The notes: generated from the sequence alone by a model not told the origin. Positions 33,691-44,220 are shown, counted from the first letter of the stretch. The stretch: 64,000 bases of DNA from Spiroplasma sp. TIUS-1 (GCF_010365785.1 NZ_CP048387.1:248001-312000); one strand, 5' to 3'. Program-made: numbers and translations.

Positions 33691-33994
33691 TAGTTATCTA
33701 CAAAAGACAGTTGAAATAAATCAACTATTTGATTTTTATAAAGAACTATTAACTACAAAACAAAGAGAATATTTTGAAATGTATTATTTTGAAAATTATT
33801 CATTAAATGAAATTGCTATTGAGTATGGAGTTTCTAAAAACGCGATTTATGATAGTTTACAAAAAACTATAATTTATCTTGAAAACATTGAGGAAAAATT
33901 AATGTTTAATAGTAGAATAAATATATTAAAAGACCTGGCATCAAAAGAAGATGTTGATTTAGATCTTATTAAAAATAAGATTATGGAGTTATAG
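33683..33994 (+). CDS. ylxM: YlxM/p13-like helix-turn-helix protein
   Basis: The 103-residue protein has a sigma-70 region 4-like helix-turn-helix (SLNEIAIEYGVSKNAIYDSLQ) and a helical C-terminus, as in YlxM/p13 proteins encoded with SRP components. It is thought to modulate SRP function. I chose the ATG at 33683 over an in-frame GTG at 33671 because a GAGGAAAG ribosome binding site sits just before the ATG and overlaps the GTG. Confidence 0.87.
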   Translation: MNNSYLQKTVEINQLFDFYKELLTTKQREYFEMYYFENYSLNEIAIEYGVSKNAIYDSLQKTIIYLENIEEKLMFNSRINILKDLASKEDVDLDLIKNKIMEL

Positions 33995-33996
33995 GA

Positions 33997-34782
33997 ATGA
34001 ATATTTTAATAATTGGTGATGTTTACGGACATGCTGGAAGAGCAATGATCGAAAAATTAATTAATGATGTAATTAAAGTAGAAAAAATAAGTTTTGTTAT
34101 TTGTAATGCAGAAAACATAACAAATGGAAGAGGGACTTCAAGAGAAGATTATAACTTCTTAAAATTTCATAATGTAGATGTTTTGACAGGCGGTAATCAT
34201 ACATTTGATCACTATGAAACATTTGATTTATTACAAGAAAAAAATGATATTCTGAGACCAGCAAACTATAATAAATTTACTCCTGGAAAGGGAACTGTAT
34301 TAATTAATTTTGCTGGAATTAAAATCCGCGTTACCAATTTATTAGGAAGAACATTTATGAACCAAAATACAAATAACTTTTATGAAGTTATGGATGATAT
34401 TTTGGAAAATGAAGAAAAGGCAAATATTCATATTGTTGATTTTCATGGGGAAGCATCATCAGAAAAAATAGCCTTTGCTCACAATTATAAAAATCAATTA
34501 ACTGCTGTTGTTGGAACTCATACACATGTTCAAACAGCAGATGATCAAATTATTGATGAAAAACTGGCATATATTACAGATATTGGATTAACAGGTGCCT
34601 TCCATTCAATTATTGGTGCTAACACTAAAGAAGTAATATATAGAGAAAAGACTGGTATGCCAATTCGTTTAAGAACTGCAGATGGTAATGGTCAATTCTG
34701 TGCTGTTGTTATTAAGATTGATAACAACACATATAAACCAACTGAAATTAAAAGAATTTATTTAAAAAATGTAGCTGCTTAG
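33997..34782 (+). CDS. ymdB: YmdB-like metallophosphoesterase
   Basis: The 261-residue dimetal phosphoesterase has the family layout: GDVYGHAGR at the N-terminus, NAENITNGRG, GGNHTFDH, FHGEA and VVGTHTHVQTAD. Bacillus YmdB is a cyclic-nucleotide phosphodiesterase affecting late adaptive behaviours and RNA turnover. Here it follows ylxM after two bases. yhaM, encoded nearby, is another RNA-turnover candidate. Confidence 0.92.
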   Translation: MNILIIGDVYGHAGRAMIEKLINDVIKVEKISFVICNAENITNGRGTSREDYNFLKFHNVDVLTGGNHTFDHYETFDLLQEKNDILRPANYNKFTPGKGTVLINFAGIKIRVTNLLGRTFMNQNTNNFYEVMDDILENEEKANIHIVDFHGEASSEKIAFAHNYKNQLTAVVGTHTHVQTADDQIIDEKLAYITDIGLTGAFHSIIGANTKEVIYREKTGMPIRLRTADGNGQFCAVVIKIDNNTYKPTEIKRIYLKNVAA

Positions 34783-34796
34783 TTACATTTTTTATT
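34767..34796 (+). terminator. Terminator at the end of ymdB
   Basis: AAATGTA pairs with TACATTT across a 10-base loop containing the ymdB stop, followed by T5. Confidence 0.7.
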
Positions 34797-34830
34797 TAAC
34801 TGTGATTTAATAAATAAAGAAAACTAAATA

Positions 34831-34994
34831 ACTTATTCAGAACTACCTAGAGAATAAAACTTGCAAGTAGTAGCAACCCATTAAGTTGGGTGCTTAAATA
34901 GGGTGCTAAATACGCCATCAATGAGATTTCCCATCTTGTAACGTTCTGAATATTCAGGACGTTTTTTATTTTTAATTAGGAGAAAAAGTAGTAT
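34831..34994 (+). promoter_or_regulatory. SAM-I-like riboswitch leader of metK
   Basis: The leader matches SAM-I aptamer landmarks: CTTATTCAG at the 5' end, GCAACC at 34873-34878, GGTGCTAAAT at 34902-34911, and an ACTAC/GTAGT P2 helix. From CTTATT to GCAACC it is 47 bases, the same as in Bacillus yitJ as I recall that sequence. P3 is reduced to a CCCA/TGGG-type hairpin and the P2 kink-turn looks degenerate. The P1 strand TATTCAGAAC (34834-34843) is a perfect complement of GTTCTGAATA (34943-34952), which is also the 5' arm of the terminator. The ligand is inferred from motif and metK context. Confidence 0.75.
34941..34968 (+). terminator. Conditional terminator of the metK leader
   Basis: The ACGTTCTGA arm pairs with the TCAGGACGT arm (one G-T pair) and is followed by six T. 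It uses the same bases as the putative 3' strand of aptamer P1, so the two structures exclude each other. Confidence 0.85.
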
Positions 34995-36140
34995 ATGACA
35001 AAAAATAAAATATTATTTACAAGTGAATCTGTATCAGAAGGACACCCAGATAAATTGTGTGATCAAATATCTGATGCTATATTAGATGCTTGTTTAAAAG
35101 AGGATCCATACTCACGAGTTGCTTGCGAAACTTTTGCATGTAATGATTATCTAGTTGTTGGTGGAGAAATCACAACCAAAGCAAAAGTTAATTATGAACA
35201 AATAGTTCGTAATGTAATTAAAGGAATTGGATATGATGATAGCCAATTTGGTATTGACTGAAAAACGCTAAATATTGAAATAAAACTTAATACTCAATCT
35301 TCAGATATTGCTGAAGGATTAAAAGATGAAGACTCATTAGGAGCAGGTGATCAAGGTATTATGTTTGGTTATGCAACAAATGAAACTCATAAATATATGC
35401 CATTAGCAATTCAAATATCTCATGAATTGGTTTACCTTGCTACAAAGTTAAGAAAGTCGAATGAATTTAAATGAGCAAAACCAGACATGAAGTCACAAGT
35501 AACAATTGATTATACTGATCCAGCAAATCCTAAAATAGATAATATTTTAATGTCTATTCAACATGATCCAAAATATATACGAGAAGAATTTATTGAATTT
35601 ATTACAAACAAAATTATGAAAGTTGTTGCAAGTGAATTTAATATGAATGATGATTTTAAAATTTTAATTAATCCAACTGGAATATTTACAATTGGTGGTC
35701 CAAAAGGTGATACTGGATTGACAGGTAGAAAAATTATAGTTGATACATATGGTGGATATGCAAGACACGGTGGAGGAGCATTTTCAGGTAAGGATGCAAC
35801 CAAAGTTGATAGAAGTGCTGCTTACATGTGTCGTTATGCTGCAAAAAATATTGTTGTAGCAGGTCTTGCAGATAAAATAGAAATTCAAGTATCATATGCA
35901 ATTGGAGTTGCCAAGCCAGTTTCAATTTTTATTGAAACTTTTGGAACAGAAAAAATAGCTAAAGATAAAATTTTAAACGCAATAAACAGTACATTTGATT
36001 TTAGTGTTTCTTCAATTTTAAAAACATTAAATTTAAGAAAACCAATATTTCAAAAGACTGCCGCATATGGACATTTTGGTAAAGAAGGTTTTTCTTGAGA
36101 AAACCTTGACAAAGTTAGTGAGTTAAAAAAGTTTTTATAA
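34995..36140 (+). CDS. metK: S-adenosylmethionine synthetase
   Basis: The 381-residue enzyme makes SAM from methionine and ATP. Family motifs are present: [16 protein letters not shown] near the start, [12 protein letters not shown], and [16 protein letters not shown] in the C-terminal half. Three TGA Trp codons interrupt the frame under the standard code. It follows the SAM-I-like leader, which is the likely regulatory input. cutC begins 35 bases downstream without an intervening terminator. Confidence 0.97.
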
Positions 36141-36175
36141 TTAAAATGATTTAAAATAAAAGCAACGAGGATATT

Positions 36176-36844
36176 ATGATTTTAGAAGTAATAGTAGCAA
36201 GACCAAGTGATATTGAATTTATCAACAAAACAAATGCTGATCGCATTGAATTAGCAGTTATGGAATTTGATGGGCTAACACCATCTTATGATTTTATTAA
36301 ACATGCAACAGAACAAATCAACAAACCAGTTAATGTAATTGTTCGTGATTGACATGAGAACTTTGTTTATAATGAAGAGCAATTTTTAAAAATATTAGAA
36401 CACATTGAATTTATTAAAACAACAAAAGCAAATGGAATTGTGTTTGGTAGTTTAACAACTGAAAATGATATCAGTGAAGAACAACTAAAACGTGTTGTTG
36501 AGTCTAAGGGTCACTTAGAATTAACATTTCATAAAGCTTTTGACTATGTAAATGATTTTGTTAAATCATATGAATTATTAAAAAAATATAAAGTTACAAA
36601 TGTTTTAACAACTGCTGGTCATAAGTTTGAAGATGGAGTAGATATTTTAAATAAACTTGTTTCATTAAATGGGCCAAAAGTTTTAATTGGTGGTGGAATT
36701 AATAAAACAAATTATATTGAAGCCTTTAAAATTTCAAAAAATATTCATATTGGAAGTTTTGCAAGAATAGATAATAAAATTCTTAATGACATTGATGTTA
36801 TTAAAACAAATAATATAAAAAAGGAACTGTTAAAAAATGATTAA
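36176..36844 (+). CDS. cutC: CutC family protein
   Basis: The 222-residue TIM-barrel protein starts LEVIVARPSDIE, corresponding to the family LEVCVDS signature, and has the ADRIELA, LTFHKAFD and VLTTAGHKF segments plus IGGGIN near the C-terminus. CutC was named for copper homeostasis in E. coli, but the biochemical activity is uncertain. An AGGA site precedes the start. Its stop overlaps yhaM by eight bases (ATGATTAA). Confidence 0.88.
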
Positions 36845-37820
36845 ATTAAAAGATATTACAGCAGATTTAAATTCAATTGAGTTTATTGCAAAAGTTGAAA
36901 AATCTATTCAATCAACTGGTCAAAATGGAAGTGATTATTTAATTATTTACTTTATTGATGACACTTCAAAAGTTGAAGCTAGATTATGAAATTCAACTAA
37001 ATCTGATATTCAAATTTTAAGTATTAATAACTTAGTTAAAGTTGAAGCTGATGTAAAAGTGTATAAAGGAATTATTCAATTAAAAGTAAATAAGGCCACA
37101 ATTGTAAGTGAATCTGAATTGAAGGCAAATAAAATTGATCCTGAGACTTTTGAAAGTAAAGTTAAAATGGATGTAGAAAAAGAATTCAATAGAATAATCA
37201 AAGATATTACAGGATTTAAAAATGAAGTATACAGAGAGATTTCTTTGAAACTGCTAAATACTTATAAAGATAAATTCATAAATTATCCAGCTGGAATGTT
37301 TATGCACCACAATTTAGTGGGAGGTTTATTGTGACACAGTATTTCTCTATACGATATGGCTAAAGGTATAAAACCAGTTTATTCTTATTCAAATAACATT
37401 GATTGAGAATTAGTTTATACAGGAGCATTATTGCATGACTTTGGTAAAGTATTAGAAATGAAAGACAAACAAGGAACAGATTATACTGATTATGGAAAAT
37501 TAATTGGTCATATTTCAATTGGTTCACAGTTTGTTTATAGAACGGCATTAGAGCTTGGTTTTGTTAAATCTAAAGACGTTATAGTAAATGAAGATGTAAT
37601 GAAGCTACAACATGTTATTATTGCCTCTCATGGTCAATTAGAACATGGTTCACCCATTGAACCAAGACTAATTGAAGCTATTATCATTTCTTCTTTAGAT
37701 CACGTTGATGCTAGATTAAATAAAGTTAGTTCAGAACTTGACAGAATTGAAGTAGGGAGCTTTACGGCACGTATACCTTCTGAAAAAGGAGCACAATTTC
37801 TTAAACATAAAAAGAATTAA
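36837..37820 (+). CDS. yhaM: 3'-5' exoribonuclease YhaM-like (OB fold plus HD domain)
   Basis: The 327-residue protein has an N-terminal OB-type nucleic-acid-binding region (about 1-100) and a C-terminal HD domain with HHNLVGGLLWHS, LLHDFGK and an ASHGQLEHGSP segment that is diagnostic for YhaM/CBF1. Length is close to Bacillus YhaM (about 314). It would trim RNA 3' ends or assist DNA repair. Three TGA Trp codons occur. It is the third gene of metK-cutC-yhaM and ends at a terminator. Confidence 0.92.
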
Positions 37821-37850
37821 AAAAAGTCGGTTAACCGACTTTTTTATTTT
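37820..37850. terminator. Bidirectional terminator between yhaM and hinT
   Basis: AAAAAGTCGG, loop TTAA, CCGACTTTTTT. The hinT stop lies in its T tract. Confidence 0.85.
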
Positions 37851-38245
37851 GTAATTTGAATAAATGATTTTTCAATATCAATTGGGTCAACAATATTCTT
37901 ATTATGTAAGAAACCTTCATTCTTTTTATATTTTGGTATTACATGTAAATGATAATGGAATACCATTTGCAATGCTTCGCTACCTTCATTAGAAATATAA
38001 TTAAAACCCTTAATCCCGTCAATTTTGCTTGCTAACAGCTTTGCTACAACTTTTGCAGCTTTGCTAACTTCGCTAAGAAATAAATCATCAGATTCACTAA
38101 AGTTATCAAAATGCTTTTTTGGGATTATTAGTGAATGACCTTGACTTACAGGAGATATATCTAAGAAAGCAAAAGCATAATCGTTTTCATATATTTTTTT
38201 AGATGATATTGTTCCGTTTAAAATTTTACAAAACAAACAATCCAT
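37844..38245 (-). CDS. hinT: HIT-family hydrolase HinT
   Basis: The 133-residue purine nucleoside phosphoramidase has the histidine triad HYHLHV with His97, His99 and His101, an N-terminal CLFCKI segment (possible zinc pair Cys3/Cys6) and the GHSLIIPKKH strand. Its start shares one base (TAATG) with the stop of the upstream lipoprotein gene, so translation is likely coupled. In Mycoplasma hominis HinT is encoded with and binds the P60/P80 surface complex; the same gene grouping is seen here. Confidence 0.95.
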   Translation of the reverse strand: MDCLFCKILNGTISSKKIYENDYAFAFLDISPVSQGHSLIIPKKHFDNFSESDDLFLSEVSKAAKVVAKLLASKIDGIKGFNYISNEGSEALQMVFHYHLHVIPKYKKNEGFLHNKNIVDPIDIEKSFIQITK

Positions 38246-39930
38246 TACATATCCTCATCTTCAGAATCATCAATATATTTTGAAACCATGTTTCAAATAC
38301 CTGAATAGTAGATAGTTTCTTTATCTAAGTATTTTGAATATATGTCACGTTTTGCAGCATCTACAAAGTTTGAATTAGTACATGCCATATACATTAATTC
38401 ATTAATTAAGTTTTCTCTATTTTCATCTTGAGCTAAAGTATCTCTAACATCAACTGAACCTTTAATATTTTTGAATCCTTCTCATTTTCTTCAAATATCT
38501 TCAGTAGAAGAACCTGCTCTACGCAAGTTTACTTCTTTTACATCTTTACCTTCTGAATCTTTAATAGCATATACTGAAGTATCACTTGAATCAGAATTTC
38601 TATCAACACGATTACCTGCCATCAATTCAACAAAGTAAATTGGCAGAACCACAACAATTTCATTATAGTTTGGATTATCAGTATCAAATCCAGGTTGTAG
38701 GTCATTATTAGAAATAATGTGAGCACCATTTTGTTGCTTGTTAACTTTATCGGCTCATGACTTCCCAGAAGTTGGATCATCTCCGAATGTATCAAACTTA
38801 ATACCTTGGAATCCTGACAGACCAAAATATGAATCATAAGATGTACCATCTAATATTGGTTTAACACCAAGAATTGTTTCAGAATTACCACCTTCACCAA
38901 ATAAAACATCTTTAATTGATTTTCCAGACGCTAGTTTTTCGTTTGCATCAGAAATGTTTTTAAATAGATCTTCAGTTTTCACTGAATCTTTATCATCTTT
39001 ATCATATTTAACTGTTCAAATCATTTTAACATTCGAATTTCAATCGTTGTTAGAAGGGTTGAAGTCCTGCAATTTACTTGTAAATAGATTTGTAGGATTC
39101 AAGTATGCTTCATCTTCTCTGTACTTGAATAATTTTGAAGTCATATGACCCATAACCATAATGTTTGAAATTATGTCTGACTCTAATTGATTAACAAAGT
39201 AGTCCTGGAATCTTAAAGATAGGGCTGTTAAAGCAGAAACTTCTTTTTCTCCTTTATCAGTTTCAACATAAAATTGAGCGCCTCCACCAGTATATTCTTT
39301 TGTGAAAGTTTCAATAGGTGGGATTCCAGAAGGATCTTCTTTTCCTTCAACACTTGTTGCTCAAAGTTTTTTCTTTTCACCAAAAGTAATTTTAGCTCCT
39401 GCATTCACTATATATGGATTTCCATCAAAACCAATAATATTAGTATTGTCGTCAATAACTCCAAGTGCAAATCCGTCCATTAAGTTCTGGAAATCAAATG
39501 ATTCATTATTTGATAGGGCAGTAGTATACTCTTTAAATAATTTCTTTTGTGCAATTGAATTTGATTGTTTTTTATAAGACTTAGTATTAAAGTCTGTAAC
39601 AGTTTCATAAAGTTTGTTTTCACTTTGCTTATCTTTAACACCTAAATTATTCAAGTTTAAATTTGTTGCTTCAAATGAGTATTGTAATCCTAAAGTAGAA
39701 TCCAAAGTAGATTGAATAATTTCATTTACTTCTGATTCAGTTAAGTAATCACCCAAGTTAACATCAATGTTAACATCCTCGCCAGTAATCTTAAATAAAA
39801 CTTGTTTTAAAACATCGATGTTGTATTGCAATTTATCTTGCCTTACTACTTCTTTAGTACATGAGACCAATAAAGTACCTGAAGTAACAGTTAAAGAAGT
39901 TACTGCTAAAATAGCTAATAATTTTTTCAT
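38245..39930 (-). CDS. Lipoprotein, P60-like, upstream of hinT
   Basis: The 561-residue protein starts with a short basic/hydrophobic signal peptide and the lipobox L-V-S-C with Cys24, so the mature chain is lipid-anchored outside the cell. The rest is hydrophilic without obvious catalytic motifs. It has seven TGA-encoded Trp. A GGAGG site precedes the ATG. It lies one base after the 731-residue lipoprotein and overlaps hinT by one base. Size and position suit the P60 partner of the M. hominis P60/P80/HinT module; sequence homology cannot be tested here. Confidence 0.9.
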
Positions 39931-39931
39931 A

Positions 39932-42127
39932 TTAATTACCTCCCATTATTGCATATGCAGACATTAAATCAAGATATAAGCTAGATGATGATTTGCTTCC
40001 GAACAATTGGAAATTTTCCAATATATATGTGTAAAGTTTATTTGCATTAAATACATGATCTTCAAATTTTCCTTTTGGAGCCTTATTTCCACTAACAGTA
40101 TTAGACTTAATTGCATCAATAGTTTTTTCTAATTGATTGTATTGTTTTTCCATTGCCATTGCGGATTTTACTTGTGATCCTGAACGCTGTGTTCCAATCA
40201 TTTGGATAACCATATTTTCAAGCTGTGCTTCTTCGTCGTTTTCAAATGTAATAAATTTGCTTAAAAAATCTGTGTCACTTTCAACACCACTTAAATTTTT
40301 AAAGTAATCAAATAGTGCTAATTTGGGTGCAATTGAACCGTCAGAACTTGTTTTAGTTCAATCTCTCATATTTCCAACAATATCATATGTTGAAAAGCTA
40401 TCTGTAATATTAGAAGTTAATGAGTTGTTTAATAGATATTTAGCATAACTATTTTGAAGTGAACCATTGATTTGTCCTAACTGTCCAAGATCTGCTTCTT
40501 CAGGATATACATATACTGCAGCTAATTTTTCTTGATCAGTTGATTCATTAAATTTATTTAAGTCTGCTTGTTGTTTGTAAAGATTTTCTGAAATTTTATT
40601 ATCAGTAAATGTTTGTAGCTTTTCGTATTCTTTTTCTTTTTCTCAATTATTTTTATTTTTAATATCACCATGTAAATGTACAAAATGTACTCCAGATGCA
40701 TCCAAGTAAACTAATTGATTGTGATTTAATGTTTTATAAAGTTTATTGTTATCACTTCTATTAATTTCTTCTAGTCAAAGAACTTTCTCAGTCTCATCAG
40801 CTCTTGAAGTGGCACTTCCTTGAGTACCATTATTACCTTCATTTAATAAATAGTCATAAACTACAGATTTTAGAAATGAATCTTGCTCGTCATCAATAGT
40901 CATTATTTTGTCAGCTTTAGTTACTGTTCCACCAAAAGTAGATTCAAAATCTGTTGTTACTAATTTTATTCAATCTCTATCAGTTTTAACATCAGCTAAT
41001 TTTTCTTCAAAATTGTTTATTTTTGTAGCTGCAAGAGAACCACCATAGTTATTGATACTATCAGCAACAATACCTTCTTCAAAATTTGCATTAGAAGAGT
41101 AGGGGAATGTTACTTGACTTATTACAACTGGAGCTTTTGTTTTGAAATAGTTATTAAAGAAGTAGTTTTGTGAGTTACTTAAAATACCATTTACACCACT
41201 TCCAGTTACTGAGAGACTATCTATTGAATCTGGAACAGGATTTACTTTAGGTTTATCAATTCCTGATGTATTTCAGTTTGATTTTATTTCTTTTAACATT
41301 TCAGTAAATCCATCATTTGAATCTATGTCTTTTACTGATTTCATATCATTAATATTGTCAAATTTAGCATTATATAACTGAGTAAATTCTCTACGCATTA
41401 AATCATTATTTGGGTTAGTGATTAACGCTTCATAGTCAGATGAATCCATTTTATCTTTATGATCATTTCAAATTAAATATAATCTTTGTTCATTGATGAA
41501 AGTTACTCCACTATGATTGTTGTCAATTAGTGCTTTTTGAATTCTTAATTCAACATTATCTTCACCATCAACTAATAGTGACGTTCTGTATTTATTTTCA
41601 AGAAATTCAATTGATTCATCTTCAAAGTTAGGAAACTTAGAAGCTAAGTTTTCTTTTCATTTTTTAGAATCATCCATTATTTCTCTTTCATCAGCTATTT
41701 GGCGATCAACTGATTCTTGTACGTTTGCTCAAGCACTAGTTAGTGTTGAATAAGTTGAATCATCATAAAATTCAAAATTTTTATTTTTTGCTGAACCAAC
41801 TACTTTGTCCTTTCATTCACCTTCAGATTCTGATTCTTTTTCAGTCACAAAAAATTCATTTAAATTTTTTAGGAATGATGAATTAACAAATGATAGTATA
41901 TCTTCTAAAAATTTATTTTTAAAAGTTGGTTTATTTTTGATTGCATCCAAGACGGCTTTTGAATTTAAAGAAGTGATTCCTTTTTCTCCAACTGGTTTAC
42001 CAAACTCAAGTATTATTGAATTTCCATCTTTGTCTAAATGTTTATTATCTGTTCCACAAGAAACTAAAGTTACAACAGGGGCAACCGTTAATGTTATAAC
42101 TCCAAGCATCGTCATTAATTTTTTCAT
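39932..42127 (-). CDS. Large lipoprotein, P80-like, first gene of the hinT operon
   Basis: The 731-residue protein begins MKKLMTMLGVITL and has lipobox L-V-S-C with Cys24 followed by GTDN. Only short ATG-free fragments are visible under the standard code because at least seven Trp are encoded by TGA. The mature part is acidic, Asn/Ser-rich and predicted extracellular, with no domain I recognise. It heads a three-gene reverse operon with the 561-residue lipoprotein and hinT. Its mass (about 80 kDa) matches the P80 slot of the M. hominis complex, an inference from layout only. Confidence 0.88.
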
Positions 42128-42213
42128 TTATTATATATCTCCGTATAAACATAATTATTATATACAATTATAAATAGATAAATTGGGTAAATACCAATCT
42201 CTTATGAGGTCAT

Positions 42214-43419
42214 ATGTTTAAATCACTATTTCAAAAATCAAAGAATAACAAAATTACATATTTAGATAGTGGTGCTACTTCAATGAAACTTGATTTAGTT
42301 GTAGATGCTGAGATTGAATTTTTAACAAAGTTCAATACAAATACTCATAATGAAGTTTCTGAAAACTCATCTATTATTAATGAAGTTATTGAAAAATTAC
42401 GAGTTAAGGTTAAGGAATTTTTAAATGCAAAAGATGGTAATGTAGCCTTTGTTTCTGGTTCAACATTTGCATTAAATCAATTAGCATTTGGTTTAATTGA
42501 TGAAATAGATTCAAAAGATGAAATTGTAATTACATCAGTTGAGCATAGTGCAAATTTATTACCATGAATTGAAATAACTAATAAAACAAAAGCAAAATTA
42601 AATTACTTTGATTTAAATGATAATGGAACAATTAAGATTGAAAACATAAAAAATGTTATTAATAAAAATACTAAAATTGTATCTTTTGCACATATTTCAA
42701 ATACATTGGGATATGAAAATAATGTTAAAGCAATCGTTGACGAGATAAGAAGAATAAATCCAAAAATATTAATCTATGTAGATTGTGCACAATCAATTTC
42801 GCATACAAAAATTGATTTAAATGATTGAGATGTTGATGCAATTGTGTTTTCTGCACATAAAATGTATGGTCCATTTGGACTAGGTATTTTATGAGCAAAA
42901 GATGCTCTTTTAGATAGATTAAAGCCATTAGTTTTAGGTGGTGGAAATATTGTTAATGTTGACAAAAACTCATATTTATTATCAGAACCCCCATATAAAT
43001 TTGAAGCAGGAACAATGAATTTAAGTTCTATTTATTCATTTGACAAGCTGTTGAGTTGATACAAATTAATAGATTTCAATTCAATCAATAAATATGAAAA
43101 AGAACTAAAAGAGTACTTTGTAACTGAATTTAAAAAATTAAATGATGAAAATATTATTATATATAACTTAGATAATAATCAAGTTTCAATCTTGTTTAAT
43201 GTCAAAGGGGTTAGTTCACAAGATTTTGCAATTTTCTTAGAAAAGAAATATCAAATCATAACTAGAGCAGGACAACACTGTGCTCAACTTACAAAAGAAC
43301 TGATAAACAGTAAAACTACAATTCGTGCAACGTTATCTATATTTAATACAAGAAAAGATATTGATAAACTTATCGAAGCATTTAAAGATAAAAATAGCTG
43401 AACTGACTATATTTTTTAG
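42214..43419 (+). CDS. sufS: Cysteine desulfurase SufS-like
   Basis: The 401-residue PLP enzyme extracts sulfur from cysteine for iron-sulfur clusters. The PLP Schiff-base lysine is Lys216 in FSAHKMYGPFG and the active-site cysteine is Cys356 in RAGQHCAQ, the SufS-type short loop. Six TGA Trp codons are present. It is divergent from the lipoprotein operon. A small ATTGG/CCAAT inverted repeat (42182-42198) lies between promoter region and start. sufU follows after 10 bases. Confidence 0.94.
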
Positions 43420-43429
43420 GAACCATAAT

Positions 43430-43843
43430 ATGACAAATAGAGAAATAATGTTAAAAAATTATAGTGAACCAGAATTCAAAAAAGAATTAAATGGTTCAAA
43501 TGTAGTATCAGAAGAATACAAATCAAGATCATGTAATGATGATGTTGTTTTATTTTTTAATATTGATAAAACAATTATCAAAGAAATGACTTTTATGGGC
43601 GAAGGATGTGCTGTTTCAACATCAAATGCTAACTTAATATGCAAGATATTTACAAATAAAAATATTCAAGAGTGTAAAGTAATTGCTGACGAGTATTTAA
43701 AAATGATTAATAATGAAACATTTGATAGAACAATTATGGGTGAACTATTGATTTTTGAAGATATTCGAAATCAAAGAAGTAGAAAAAAATGTGCAACATT
43801 GACAATGAACACATTTATAAATTTCATTACTAAATTTTATTAA
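43430..43843 (+). CDS. sufU: Iron-sulfur scaffold / sulfur acceptor SufU-like
   Basis: The 137-residue protein keeps the SufU zinc/cluster ligands Cys35 and Asp37 (SCNDDV), Cys60 (GEGCAVSTSNANL) and Cys121 (RKKCATL). In Firmicutes SufU accepts persulfide from SufS. With sufS it forms a two-gene minimal SUF unit; no sufB, sufC or sufD is present in the window. A GGAACC-type sequence precedes the start. Confidence 0.93.
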   Translation: MTNREIMLKNYSEPEFKKELNGSNVVSEEYKSRSCNDDVVLFFNIDKTIIKEMTFMGEGCAVSTSNANLICKIFTNKNIQECKVIADEYLKMINNETFDRTIMGELLIFEDIRNQRSRKKCATLTMNTFINFITKFY

Positions 43844-43845
43844 TA

Positions 43846-43888
43846 TATAATATTAGCAAGGCTTGAGCCTGGCGGGAGAAATTATAAT
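43846..43888 (+). promoter_or_regulatory. Promoter and GC-rich 5' leader hairpin of the S1-domain gene
   Basis: A TATAAT box (43846-43851) with a weak TTCATT 17 bases upstream is followed by AGGC-TTGA-GCCT and then GGCGGGAG. The hairpin would lie at or near the transcript's 5' end, unusually GC-rich for this genome and just ahead of the ribosome binding site. Confidence 0.5.
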
Positions 43889-44215
43889 ATGAAAAAAGCG
43901 GATAACATTAAAGTTAAAATCACTGCTATAGAAAACTTTGGTGCATTCATTGAACACCATGATGAAAACCAAATCTGAAAAGGATTAATTCACATTTCTG
44001 AATTTTCTGACTTCTTCGTAACATCAATTACAGACTTTGTAAATGTTGGTGATGAAGTAGAAGTTGAAATTTTAGAAATCAACAATGACAAAAAACAATT
44101 AAAATTAAGTTACAAATCAATTAGACCTGAACTTAAAAAATCATCAGAAATCAGAGAAACTGGTAATGGATTTAACAAACTTAAATCAAACACTGACAAT
44201 AAAGTAAAAGGTTAA
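43889..44215 (+). CDS. S1-domain RNA-binding protein (CvfD/Ygs-like)
   Basis: The 108-residue protein is a single S1 fold: NFGAFIEHH and the GLIHISEFSDFFV segment followed by VGDEVEVEILEIN match the S1 consensus. A 30-residue charged tail ends the chain. It resembles small general stress or virulence-type S1 proteins (Ygs/GSP13/CvfD), which bind ribosomes or mRNA. pgi starts five bases after its stop. Confidence 0.88.
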
Positions 44216-44220
44216 TTTAA

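Noticed and set aside
34831-34968. T-box reading of the metK leader
   Set aside because: No AGGGTGGNACCGCG-type antiterminator box is present, while GCAACC and GGTGCTAAAT fit SAM-I.
39274-39577. Two forward frames of 69 and 91 codons in the lipoprotein region
   Set aside because: They are shadows of the reverse-strand 561-residue lipoprotein gene; reading that strand through TGA gives one long protein with lipobox.
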